From Pseudophaeomoniella oleicola (lineage: Eukaryota > Ascomycota > Eurotiomycetes > Phaeomoniellales > Phaeomoniellaceae): DNA of 64,000 nt. Numbering within the stretch: position 1 is the first letter of the stretch; each line of letters begins with the position of its first letter. Location: contig QWDQ01000017.1 of assembly GCA_003868215.1 (NCBI GenBank), forward strand, positions 186,001-250,000, in the 5' to 3' direction. The notes beneath the pieces were generated by a model. That model was given only the letters and a program-made list of their open reading frames with translations. It made no database searches and was not told the origin of the DNA. Position numbers and translations under genes: made by a program. Positions 12,501 through 22,385 of this stretch are shown piece after piece.

Positions 12501-15500
12501 GTCGTCGACAGCCGCAATGTGCTCGAAAGTGGCCATTTTCTCAGGATCGAGTTCATCAAGTTTAGCTTTGGCATTGCGAAGAAGCGTCTCGATAGCCTCG
12601 GTATCGTCCTTAGTCGCTGCATTCCCAATATCAGCGATCGGCGGATCACGCGCACTCAGATCATTGATCCCACCCTGAACGTCCCTGAGTGTGTTCGCAA
12701 GGTCCTCAAGGTCGTCCTTTGTCAAAGAGTTCATGGGTGGTTCCGGAACAGGAGGCGGCATCGAATCCAACGCTTCAACCTTGATACGCAACTGAGTTAT
12801 CATGACTTTCAATCCTTCGATTTCTGTGGAAATCATACTGGAATCAGAAGTCATTAACTCCTGGTCCTTGGCGGCTGAAACCTCTGCAACTTGTCGATGA
12901 CTATCATGAAGCTTTTCAATATCGTTTCGCACATTCTGAATGCTGTCCTTGATTTCATCCAACATTTCGAATCCAGAACTCACGTCGATGGGCCGGTCTG
13001 CCAATTTCTGCATATCAGCGCGGATGCCATCAACCCCCTCTTGGAAAGCGTCAAGCAGTTCGCCCGTGTTAGAAAGAATACTCTCGCTGCCGTCCTCTTT
13101 ACGAGAAAGATGGTGTGCATCCATAGCCTCTCGGACGGCTTCGTGAATGTCTTCGCGCTCGATAGTCACGTTTTGACGCACAAGCATCCCGGCCAGCGTT
13201 TCGCGCAAATGTTCAAGTTCTTCCTTGACCATCGTCGCAACGTTGGATGTGTCCACAGTCAAACTACTACCACGGTCTGACTCCTGAATGTCTCTGATCG
13301 CGTCAAGGATTTCAGCTTTGTCGTTGGGGCTTCCGGCTTGGACCATTGTCTTCGTGATTGTCTCACGCAGGTAGTTAAACTCCTTTTCCATGGCGTCAAG
13401 CAACTCTGGGGTATCGACTGGTTGTGCTCGTGGAGCATTGGCGAAACCATTCTCCATATCAGCATGCATGCTTCGGAACCCATTTTTGACGATATCGATG
13501 ATTTCATCTTTACCCGTCACGTCCGCAGCACGATCGACGTATGATTCGATTTCGGCCCGAAGCTCTTCGAGTCCATCTTTGATGGCGTCTAAAACTTGCT
13601 CGGTGTCTTTTCCGTTGGCGGCTGAATATTGCTTGAACTCCGTCTTCATGCTGGTAATGAACTCGTGCATCTGCTCCAGAACCTGTTCGCCAACGTCACC
13701 CATTGCACTCGGTGCCCCCTCGAGGCCAGCTTTGACTGCTTCGAAAAGATCTTCACGGTTGAATTCGATCTCCTTCGTAACAGGGGCCTGTGTGGCTAGA
13801 CCTTCCCGTACAGCGTCCAAGATCTCATCTCTGTTCACCTCCATCTCCCTTGGAATTGATTGGGTTGCTAAGCCCTCCCTCACAGCTTCCAAGATCTCTT
13901 CTCTGTTAATCTCCATCTCCTTGGGGATTGACTGAGTTGCTAGACCCTCCCTTACAGCGTCTAGTATCTCGTCTCTATTCACTTCTAATTCCGTGGGAAG
14001 TGGCTGCGTGGCGAAACCCTCTCTGACAGCATCCAGGACATCATCTCTGCTTAAGTCGGTCTCCCTGGGAGCTGCTTGCATTGCCGCGAAATCAAAAGAT
14101 TCAAGGCATTCGCGAACGGTTGAAAGAATCTCTTCACGAGTGATTGACGCTTCGTTGTCGATAGGAGGGGGTCGGAAATCTTGCAATCCCCGTCTCACAG
14201 CATCTAGCACCTCATCGTAGCTGGCACCGACTTCGCGAATGCTATCGTCTGGGCGATATGACTGCAAGCCTTCTCTGAGACATGCCAGAATTTCGTCTCG
14301 CTCGAGGCCGAAATTTTGCAACTCAATCTCAGGCTTGCAGTCTTCCCAGGCTTCTCTCACAGCCTGCAGGATTTCTTCTTTTTCGAAATTTGAACTTGGC
14401 TGGCTGTTTTCGAGCCTCGTTATCTGTTCAGTCATGGCTGATCGCACGGCATGATAGATCTCTTGTGAGTCGAACGGTGAACGGGGGGTAATTTCTGATT
14501 CTTGACGCTTGTCCCGGATGACCTGGTCCATATAATTTCGAAGCTCCGCCAGACCATCTTCCACAATATGGGCAATCTCTTCACGACCGGGACCTTGAGT
14601 ATCATCCCGTGTTGAGACTTGGGAGGATTCGGCCTGTTCTAGTTTCCGTGCGATCTCTCGCCCCATTCCAAGGACTTCGCCTCGGAGCTCACGGACAAGT
14701 GCTTTGACTTCATTTGTGAGGCCACCTCCTTCGGCAACGGAGCCTTTGATGCGCTTCAGCATAGCCATCAGTTCTTCGCTGACGACCTGAGTGGAGGACG
14801 CAGATGCTGGCTTTTCGTTCGCTTGAGGTGTCACACCTCTCTCGACTCTAGCCATTTGCGCGGAGTGTGGGCTGGCGTAATCTAAGTTGTTGCCAGAATG
14901 TGCTTTGACCAAAGCCTGACTCGTTGAATTGTCCTTCATGAACTTGATAATATCGTCCAATTTGGTGGTCAATTCTGGGTCCCAGGTTGCCTGTTCAGAC
15001 TTGGAGCTCTCCTTTGAAAGCTCCTCCAGCGTCTTGATGATCTTCTCTTGGCCTTCCTTGGTACCCATTTCTCTCAGGACTTTTTCGAGTAGCGCAATGC
15101 TTGCTGCCCCGTCAGAAGATACTAAGGAAGGGGTAGCCGCGAGTTCCCGCTCAATTGACGCAGAGAAGCTATTTGGACTTGGAATTCGAGGTAGCGAGAA
15201 GTTCTTGCTACGCGTGGGAGTAACGTTATTGTGAGCTCTGTCTTCCAACAGGAATGAGCCCAAACCCGGCACGCCATGGGCCTGGTCGAGAAGTCTTTCA
15301 GATATATTCGACGTGAGTTCTTTGAGACTTTTGCGGATATCTTCGTCTCTTGAATTCGTTGCCTCTTTCAAGCTGACGAGATCGGTCGCATTGTCTTTAC
15401 TGCGTCTGCTGAGTTGCGCCATTTCTCGCTGTAGATTGGTGCAAATGCTGGTGAGGCTGAGGAGTTGCGAAGATAGCGCATCGAAGCTTGGCTGCGACTG

Positions 15501-16188
15501 CCTTATAGAAGCATGGGTCATGGTGTTACCCTGAGATCCATCACGTTCAGGGTGAGTACGCATATTCTGAAGAGCGAGCATCGTGGCTGATGGAGGAGTG
15601 GTTTCTCCTATGATCGGTTTGTTTAGATAGTTGCGAGTCGGTGAATCAAGACCAGTTGGGGTAGGCGTTTCCTCACGAGATTTCCGCTCTGGTGATCCCT
15701 CGTATTCGGATACCTTCGCTGTTCGTAATGAGGAGTCTCGTCCTAGTCCCTTCTCTGGTGACCTTCGCTCCAGTGAACTGCTTAGATCCCGTACACCACC
15801 TGATTGCATAGACTGCATGCGTTTGTGATGACCTTTGATTAATGATTTCTCCGGCGATCCATTGGGCATCGCCTTGGAAATGTAATGAGTTTGCGCATGC
15901 TCTCGAGCCTTCGATGTAATCAGTGCTGCAGCTTCTTCGATTCTCGATGAAGTGTTCGGTTTCGTAATCGGACTTGATGTCCCAGGATTGAGTGGTAGTG
16001 GTGGAGGAGCACGATCCGGATCAGAGCTATCCCACCTGCGTTTCCGAACAATGTCAGTCTCATGCTTCCGGGTAGGACAGCGTTATCACATACATGGGGA
16101 TATGTAATCGTCCAGATTCGGACACGGAATGTTGATGCTTCGGCACCATAGGATCCCTACCAAGGGACTCATTACTCGTTGTAGACAT
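9558..16188 (-). CDS. Giant coiled-coil protein with internal 24-residue repeats, function unknown
   Basis: A protein of about 2190 aa in two exons. Exon 1 starts at the ATG ending at 16188; intron 16036-16093 (GTATGT...CGCAG) joins HIPM to WDSSDPDR in frame. The N-terminal 300 residues are Ser/Pro-rich and disordered. Residues about 510-1080 contain many degenerate units with core EILDAVREGL, the clearest being four tandem copies of about 24 aa encoded around 13790-14030. Residues about 1080-1770 are Glu/Lys/Leu-rich coiled coil (including REEMKIMEKRAEALEKRIL). The C-terminal 350 residues are disordered, first basic (KSREEKRDKAMSLKR), then very acidic. It has no membrane segment, Walker motif or known catalytic domain. 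A structural or scaffold role is possible but unproven. It resembles other large unannotated Pezizomycotina proteins; I cannot name a family. Confidence 0.85.
11157..11288 (-). repeat. Tandem 66-bp duplication inside the giant coiled-coil gene
   Basis: Two adjacent 66-bp units (11157-11222 and 11223-11288) each encode 22 residues beginning EYDDTQVH and ending IGHASAAK. The proteins differ by one residue (Glu/Gln) while the DNA has several synonymous differences. Confidence 0.9.
13790..14035 (-). repeat. Tandem 24-residue EILDAVREGL repeats in coding sequence
   Basis: At least four consecutive units of about 72 bp encode [ED]-[IV]-L-[DE]-A-V-R-E-G-[LF]-A-T-Q, a short spacer and E-[IVF]-N-R. 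More degenerate units of the same kind continue on both sides (to about 12950 and 14600). Confidence 0.88.
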
Positions 16189-16647
16189 GGTGGAGCGCAA
16201 GTTTTGCGGTATGAGGACAAGTGATGCCGACGAGGAATGCTCGTCAGGAATGCAGATATCTAAGTCCTTAGGGCTTTACGCATTAATCATGTCTGAAGTG
16301 TTCTCATCAGATCATGAAGAGCATTTGAAACACAACATTGTTTTTGACGTGATCATATATCGCATGTAATCTCAGTTTCAGAATAGAGATAGAGGCCATT
16401 GGTGTAATAGAAGCAGTACTATCGCAAACCTCCAATGTTTACTTCTCTATTGTTTTGGTTACCGCCCAAAAGGGTTCTGCCGCCAAGACTAATTCCCAAT
16501 TGGGTTAGCCGTTGTAACTTTAATGTAGGTGGAGAAAGCGCACAACTTTTTGCTTGAACGCCGAAAACCAAATTCGAGATCACATATTCTCTTGACGACG
16601 GCAACCTCACCAATCGACTTCAACAAGCGACACCCTCGACAGTCAAT
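16189..16647. promoter_or_regulatory. Divergent promoter region of coiled-coil gene and eL27 gene
   Basis: About 460 bp lies between the minus-strand start at 16188 and the eL27 ATG at 16648. No coding sequence is evident, so both promoters must lie here. No specific factor site is called. Confidence 0.55.
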
Positions 16648-17253
16648 ATGAAGTGTATGTTTAGGATTCATCGAAGGGAGTTTGGATAGTACTGACGGAT
16701 TGGATTCATAGTCCTCAAAGTTGGCCGTGTCGCCATTGTCACCCGAGGCAGATATGCCGGCAAGAAGGTACGAACCAACATCAATCTCAATATCATGCGC
16801 GCGAGCAGAGGAGATCAAGAATATTTGAGCCGATGTGCAACATTGCGTCGGCTGAATTGATACGAATGTGGTTTTGAACTCAAGACTGACAGACGCTCCT
16901 CAATATAGGTTGTGATCATCCAGCCAGTCGACACTGGCTCAAAGCAACACCCATTCCCATACGCTCTGGTCGCCGGTATCGAGCGCTACCCATCGAAGGT
17001 CACCCGCAGGATGGGCAAGAAGAGGGTCGAGAAGCGCAGCAAAGTCAAGCCATTCATCAAGGCCATCAACTACAACCACTTGATGCCCACACGTTACACC
17101 CTCGAATTGGAAGGTCTTAAGGGAGTTGTTTCCAACGACACATTCACTGAAGTCAGTGCAAGGGAAGACGCAAAGAAGCAGGTCAAGAAGACCTTGGAAG
17201 AGAGATACCTGTCGGGAAAGAACAGATGGTTCTTCACTGCTCTGCGATTTTAG
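16648..17253 (+). CDS. rpl27: 60S ribosomal protein L27 (eL27)
   Basis: A component of the large cytosolic ribosomal subunit. Three exons encode 136 aa, the usual length for eL27. Exon 1 is only 7 nt (ATG AAG T); intron 1 (16655-16711) restores Phe and gives [21 protein letters not shown], the canonical N-terminal KOW region. Intron 2 (16768-16908, 141 bp) joins KK to [12 protein letters not shown]. Further signatures are [39 protein letters not shown] and the terminal [12 protein letters not shown] first exon of a few bases and a longer intron near the start are common in fungal ribosomal protein genes. Confidence 0.97.
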
Positions 17254-17682
17254 GCTGTTAGGTACAACGGTGGGAAGGGAGAATATGTGGTCCGTCAATG
17301 ATATCCGAAAATGATGACTGATGCAATTGCCAACGGATTACATTTGGCTTGCCGGGTAGTCAGCTTCGTGCTTTTGATGCATTCATGGAGTCAAATAGAT
17401 GCGAAAGCCATGGTATGAAACAAATTTCAAAAGTGTTACCTTGCAATGGACAATCGAGCAGGTTTTGCGATATCATTCACGCAACGGTATCCCTGAACAA
17501 CAGCAAAGCGAGCGGAGGGATGATTATACTACCTGAGCAGGGACCTTGTTGCTTCAGTGGCCCTTTATTGATTACAGTAACTGTGCATACCGATCAACAT
17601 ACAATCCCATAATCATACCAGTGGCATCTACCAATGTGCCACAGAGATCTAATGGTGCATCGTAAGTATATGGTAGAGGTAA
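17254..17682. other. Gap between convergent eL27 and Stn1 genes
   Basis: About 430 bp between convergent stop codons. Nothing beyond likely 3' untranslated sequence was recognised. Confidence 0.45.
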
Positions 17683-18696
17683 TCAGTATTCGTCGGTCCT
17701 ACTCATTTTCCTCCTCCCGCCGTCTTCTTTCTGTATATGTTTGCCAGGGGCCTCTGGCACGACTGCTGTTTCTATATCCTCAGCACCCTCAGCGGCGTCA
17801 CCCTTTTCTTCGCTCTCCTTCAGTCTCCTCTCTCTGATTAGCTGGATAAGGCTTTCCCCTTCCCTCTTCACCTTTTGCGCTTCCTCCTCCCGGAATCTCT
17901 CTTCCTTCTCCCATTTCCTCTCCAACTTCCTGTGTCCCTTCGCCTCGGAATCAGCCCGCAACCTAGCTCTATCACGTCTCCGTGCTGCCCGAGCATCTCG
18001 TTCCTTGGCACTACTCTGTGCATGCAATTTAGCTTGCGAGATTTTCTCAGTGCCCAAAATCCAGGGCTTCGTAAGCACCGCATCGTGGAATTCTCGCATC
18101 GAGGACCAGAATGCCGCCTCCTCATTCGTGGTAACGACTCGGTGAATGCGATCAAGGCGGATCTGGCGGGAGCCACGGAATGTCGAGATGTGCCCTTTGA
18201 TTTTGAGTACCATGCCCACGTCAATCGTTGCAAGCAGTTGGTGCAGTTCGACCTCCTCTTTACTCACTTTCGAGGTAGATGACTGCTGTGGAGGCCCAAC
18301 CGGTGTCAACGCCACTGCCCCGTTGATCACATTCGAAACAGAGCTCGGTGCTGGTCGAGGGAACACCACTTCTATTGTTGCGCCGCTACCATCATCGACA
18401 ATGAAAGTGAAATATTTTGGATGGAACTCATTGATCTCCACTACAACGCCGACTACTGACACGTACTGTATTGGGTGATTTATATAATGGAACAGTGCCG
18501 GCGGGCGGTCAGCAGCATTTGATGCATATGATATACTGGCGAAATTCGCAGGCGCGGGTTTCAGGACATTGTGGATTTCATAGAGCGTGAGCTTAATCCA
18601 TGCGAACCATGTCGGTGAAAGATAATGCGTTATAGGCGGATAGATTGTCGCAGGAGGTTGTATGTGGGATGGTGTTCCCGAGGCAGACGAGCTCAT
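17683..18696 (-). CDS. stn1: Telomere capping protein Stn1 (OB-fold, CST complex)
   Basis: A 337-aa single-exon protein of the Stn1 N-terminal OB-fold type. It opens with TIYPPITHYLSPTWFAWIKLTLYEIHNVL, split here around the conserved TWFAW motif, followed by the OB-fold strands HPIQYVSVVGVVVEINEF and FTFIVDDGSGATIEVVF. After an insert come VGMVLKIKGHISTFRGSRQIRLDRI, the last OB strands. The C-terminal third is a long Arg/Glu/Lys-rich helix, as in short fungal Stn1 proteins that lack a clear winged-helix tail. Stn1 works with Ten1 at the 3' overhang and with polymerase alpha in C-strand fill-in. An ACGCGT box lies about 120 bp upstream. Confidence 0.88.
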   Translation of the reverse strand: MSSSASGTPSHIQPPATIYPPITHYLSPTWFAWIKLTLYEIHNVLKPAPANFASISYASNAADRPPALFHYINHPIQYVSVVGVVVEINEFHPKYFTFIVDDGSGATIEVVFPRPAPSSVSNVINGAVALTPVGPPQQSSTSKVSKEEVELHQLLATIDVGMVLKIKGHISTFRGSRQIRLDRIHRVVTTNEEAAFWSSMREFHDAVLTKPWILGTEKISQAKLHAQSSAKERDARAARRRDRARLRADSEAKGHRKLERKWEKEERFREEEAQKVKREGESLIQLIRERRLKESEEKGDAAEGAEDIETAVVPEAPGKHIQKEDGGRRKMSRTDEY

Positions 18697-19449
18697 CGAG
18701 GGACGCGCTTAGAATCGTCTGCAGCCTCGTCACATTGTGGCAGTAATTGGATCATCTGGAACACGGTGATTTTGGCATCACACAGGCATCCGCATCTCAG
18801 CTCCTATATAACAGAACGCGTGACGCTCGTTGGCAAGGCAATGTATAATGGTCGCAAGGGAAGCATGGTACACTAAAGTAGATAGTGCAGCTGTCCAATC
18901 ATGAGGAGCGGGCAATTCTGCCGCCAACCTCAGCTCTATTGTGGCTGAGCGGTGATGTTCTCCACCCAAATGTACTGTATCTTAATAGTTCTACGAATCT
19001 ACGAAATAGCGATACATCGAAGACATGTCACAAATCAGAATCAGAAATATATCCGAGTACCTTTAGGTACTTTATACTGCTACACAATATCTAATCTGTA
19101 TGCACGGGAGTGTTTCACGGCAGGCAACCAATATGCTCTTAAATATATCGCTTGCTTGAAGATGGTGTAAGTACGCGACCCGAATATATATTTCGGAGGC
19201 TATCAAGCATCACCTCAATCTTGGATCGACAAGGGTATATGACTAGGATGCTACTCCTTATGGCCTTTGCTTATGCCTCAAGGCTTTCTTCGATTGTTCC
19301 ACGAATCTCCGCAGTTGGCTGTGAGATTGCCACTTATTGCTAGGTAGTAACCTTGACTCCTGTTGCTCTTCCTAGCATGCGAGCTCAAGATCTCGTAACC
19401 TTGTCATATCTCATCTCACGCCCTTTTCTGAAGCTACATAACCCAAAAC
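18697..19449. promoter_or_regulatory. Divergent intergenic region with a perfect MluI cell-cycle box upstream of stn1
   Basis: About 750 bp between stn1 (minus) and the plus-strand gene at 19450. Visible elements for stn1 are ACGCG at 18703-18707, a TATATA at about 18805-18810 and a perfect ACGCGT at 18816-18821. ACGCGT is the core bound by MBF-type G1/S regulators in yeasts. No coding sequence is recognised in the rest. Confidence 0.5.
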
Positions 19450-19935
19450 ATGTCTCGTCATTCCCCCAGTCGGCTTATCAGTCAAGGATCTGCTCAACCT
19501 TCGACTAAAACTCTCACCGGTCCTATATCCGCCGACGTCTATATCGTAGTCCACAGAGGCGATCCTGTTGATCTCATGTCGACACGGCACACGGGACTTT
19601 TTGTCCGCTTCTCTGACAACAGCACCTACCTACTCCACGTTACTGGGGCAGCAGGCTTATTCGAACTTCAACAGAAGACCCCGTATAGCCCACAGGACCA
19701 TCCTGAATTTTTAGAGGAACTTCCTGTCGCGACGATACGTGGACAGACTAACCTCGATATTAGACAGACTATTGCAGGGACGCGGGTGAATAACCGAGAA
19801 CAGGGTTGGAATTGTCAGAATTGGGTGGGCGATGCGTTGAGGAGGTTAAGCGACCAGGGATGGATAACGACTCAGCAGAGGTTGGACGCCCTCAACGCTA
19901 TGGCGGATGTCATTGTTCAAGCTCGTGATGAGTAG
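19450..19935 (+). CDS. Small hypothetical protein with LRAT/NlpC-like His and Cys motifs
   Basis: An intronless 161-aa protein. The start is MSRHSPSRLI; an earlier in-frame ATG is not needed. After a polar N-terminus comes a beta-rich core (DVYIVVHRGD, HTGLFVRFSDNSTYLLHV), then a segment with GWNCQNWVGDALRRL. The order His47/His63 followed by Cys122 in an NCxxWV setting recalls permuted papain-like folds (LRAT/PPPDE type, where the Cys sits in an NCEHF-like motif). This is inference from motif shape only. No signal peptide or membrane helix is seen. It may be a structural relative without activity. Similar small fungal proteins exist, but I cannot name the family with certainty. Confidence 0.7.
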   Translation: MSRHSPSRLISQGSAQPSTKTLTGPISADVYIVVHRGDPVDLMSTRHTGLFVRFSDNSTYLLHVTGAAGLFELQQKTPYSPQDHPEFLEELPVATIRGQTNLDIRQTIAGTRVNNREQGWNCQNWVGDALRRLSDQGWITTQQRLDALNAMADVIVQARDE

Positions 19936-20230
19936 GCCTATGCAGTATATTCCCTATATGTGAGACACCATTCTCGGAGATGCATGAGGAACTGGAGACT
20001 CTACAACTTCCGAAGCGACTTAGAGGACAGAGCAAAGTATACAGATTACTTCTTGAAAATGATACACTTGGTCATACACGCTTGATTTGGTGTGGTATCT
20101 CAATTCCAACCAATTAATTCAAACCGAGATAAGAAGTTGAAAAATGACGGGCTTGTTCACCTGTCTCCTCTCTCAGAATTCCGAAACTCGTCTGCTGCCA
20201 TGGTCCTTTTCCTTTCCTTTTTTTTAGAAT

Positions 20231-21585
20231 TCATCTGTAACCTCCACCACCACGCCGTGGTCTGCCTCCTCTGGGCATCATGCTGTCACTGTACATTCTC
20301 CCAAAGCCACTGTTATTGTATCCTCCTCCCCTACCACCAAAGCCACCACCATTGCTGTTGCTATACGATGGCCTTGCATCTCTCCTGTCGTCCCTTCGGT
20401 CGTAGCCTCGAGCTCCTGCGTAATCATCCCGGCGATAGGAGTCACCCCTTGAAGAATAGTCTCTCCCACTATCATCATAGTGTTTGTCAACATGCCGATC
20501 ATGGTGGTCATTCTCATATCTCCCGTCTCTGTCGTCTCTGTCATCTCTTGGAGCATCTCGATATGATGATGGTTGTCGAGGAGGTTCGTCTCTTTGGGGA
20601 TCTGAGAAGCCTTGCGTTCCGTCTTGGATTTCCGGATCGGCTCTACGAATCTCCCGTTCGGAATTGTGGCTGGTTCTTTGCGCCTCGTAGACATCAGGCT
20701 GGGGTTCATTGACTTCCATAACGTCGTTCATCGCTGTGTCGTCCAAAGGGACGTCGACTACCTCCTTCTCAACTCGAAATACCGGGGTCAGTTTCTGTGT
20801 CTCGACGGCTTTACCTCTTCTCTTGACCCCAGCTGGAGACTCTTTTATGTAGAGGTGTAGAATCCTGCCATCTGCCTTCTGCCCATTGAAAGCTTTGATA
20901 ACCGCTTCGGCGGAACTACGGTCCGTGAAGACAATCTCTGCGATAACAGTTGGAGAATTTGTCATGATACGACATGACTCAAGAGCCTCCTCCATTGCGG
21001 CACCTGGAACAGACAAGACAGCTGCCTCAATATCGGCGGCTGTAGTACCTGGAGCAAAGTTGCTAGCATGTACATAGAACGGACCGGAGGATATGCCGCG
21101 GATGGAAATTCCTTTTGACTTGTTGGACGTAAGGACATTCGCTTGAGAACTGCCATTTCCTAAAGATGCGCCAATGCGTTCCACACGGACTTTTTGAGCC
21201 GCTGCAGATGCTGGTCTTGAGGGGATTTTGTTCTGTTTGAAGGAGCTTGCCGAGGCCGATCGCTGCTTGCTGTCAGCTTTGCATCAAGAGCGCGCAGACC
21301 ACTGTCCGTGCGCAAGCTGAGCTGTGAGTCTTCTTACCTTCCCAACACCCGCAGGCGTTATCCTGCTTGCTAAACTACCAGGCTGTGGACCTTTCTTCGA
21401 AAAGTCTTTCGGCTGGCCTGCGTTCTGCTTTCGCCCTCTAGAGAAGATTTCGTTCGCAAGAGCTTCGTTCTTCGCGCGTTGGCGGCCTTGGATATCGTAT
21501 CAGCTCCAGAAATACAGCCAAAAGAAAGGCGCCTACCAGCTTGAATGATCTCGTCGAACGACGGAGTTTGTTTGCCCGCAGCCAT
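20231..21585 (-). CDS. Aly/REF-type mRNA export adaptor (RRM, RGG), Yra1/Mlo3-like
   Basis: A nuclear RNA-binding protein of about 410 aa in three exons; introns are 21487-21536 and about 21266-21337 (acceptor after CAAG or CAG, a one-codon ambiguity). The N-terminus PSFDEIIQAGRRQR matches the UAP56-binding motif of Aly/Yra1 (LDDIIxxxRxxR), followed by an Arg/Lys/Gly-rich linker. The RRM spans about residues 125-205 with RNP-like FYVHASNFAPGT and VIAEIVFTDRSSAEAVIKAFNG. The long C-terminal tail is RD/RDD-repetitive and then Gly/Arg-rich (GGGFGGRGGGYNNSGFGR), ending MMPRGGRPRRGGGGYR. The protein is longer than yeast Yra1 because of this tail. It should couple transcription to TREX export. It could also be a close RRM paralogue, because the RNP1 is divergent. 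Confidence 0.8.
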
Positions 21586-22385
21586 ACTGTTGAGTTACGA
21601 GAATGTTGGTAGGGTACTTATGTGAAGGTACGGCAGGAAAGCACTTCAGGTTGTTTGAATCAAATCAAATTCATCGTGAGCACTGAAGAAACTTGTGTAA
21701 CGTTGGCGACAATGCTTTCACTGAGGGAAGTGAATTCAATGTACAGTATTGCTATCATATACCGTAATGTAAATTGGACCGCGGGCGCAGCAAGAGAGTA
21801 AGGGTCCGGTAATGTACTTCTGGGCAGTTGGACCGCCTACGTCGATCAGCGGCCTCACGATTACTGTATTTCCTTTACAATATGTACAGTAAATATCGGA
21901 TCATATGTCTCAACTCCCTATGATCTTGTAGACATCTTCCCTGCCATCTACGCGAGGTACATAGAAGTTGTCTTCGCCACATTCTGAATACCTAGGTAAG
22001 CTCCCATCGCAAGGTGGCTACCAAGGTTCTACAATGGGAGTAAGAGCTTCCACTACAATGTCCAGATGTCAAAGCTACAATGTAGATGAGAAGGTGAGAT
22101 GCTTGCCATCCAGCTCTTGCGCCGCCCTTCAATGCACTTTCCCGACTGCTGCAATCAGTCCAGGTTTTCGCAGAAATGTACATGTTGTATCTTGTAAACA
22201 TCCGTCTCTCTTGTTCCTGTCAACTTTATTCGTGAAGCATATTTCGCGTCGTCTTCCAAACGGATTGCAGCTTTGGCCTGTCTGGACTTGACGGTTGGTT
22301 TCCAAACGCGGTCTCTGCTACGGCAGGTTGCTGGATCTTCTCGATTTATCTATACGGTATTCACAGGGAAGGTACCGTGGCTAGT
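21586..22385. other. Divergent intergenic region, no gene seen
   Basis: About 800 bp between the export adaptor (minus) and the gene at 22386 (plus). An open frame on the plus strand (21968-22291) has no family features. The region probably contains both promoters. Confidence 0.45.
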
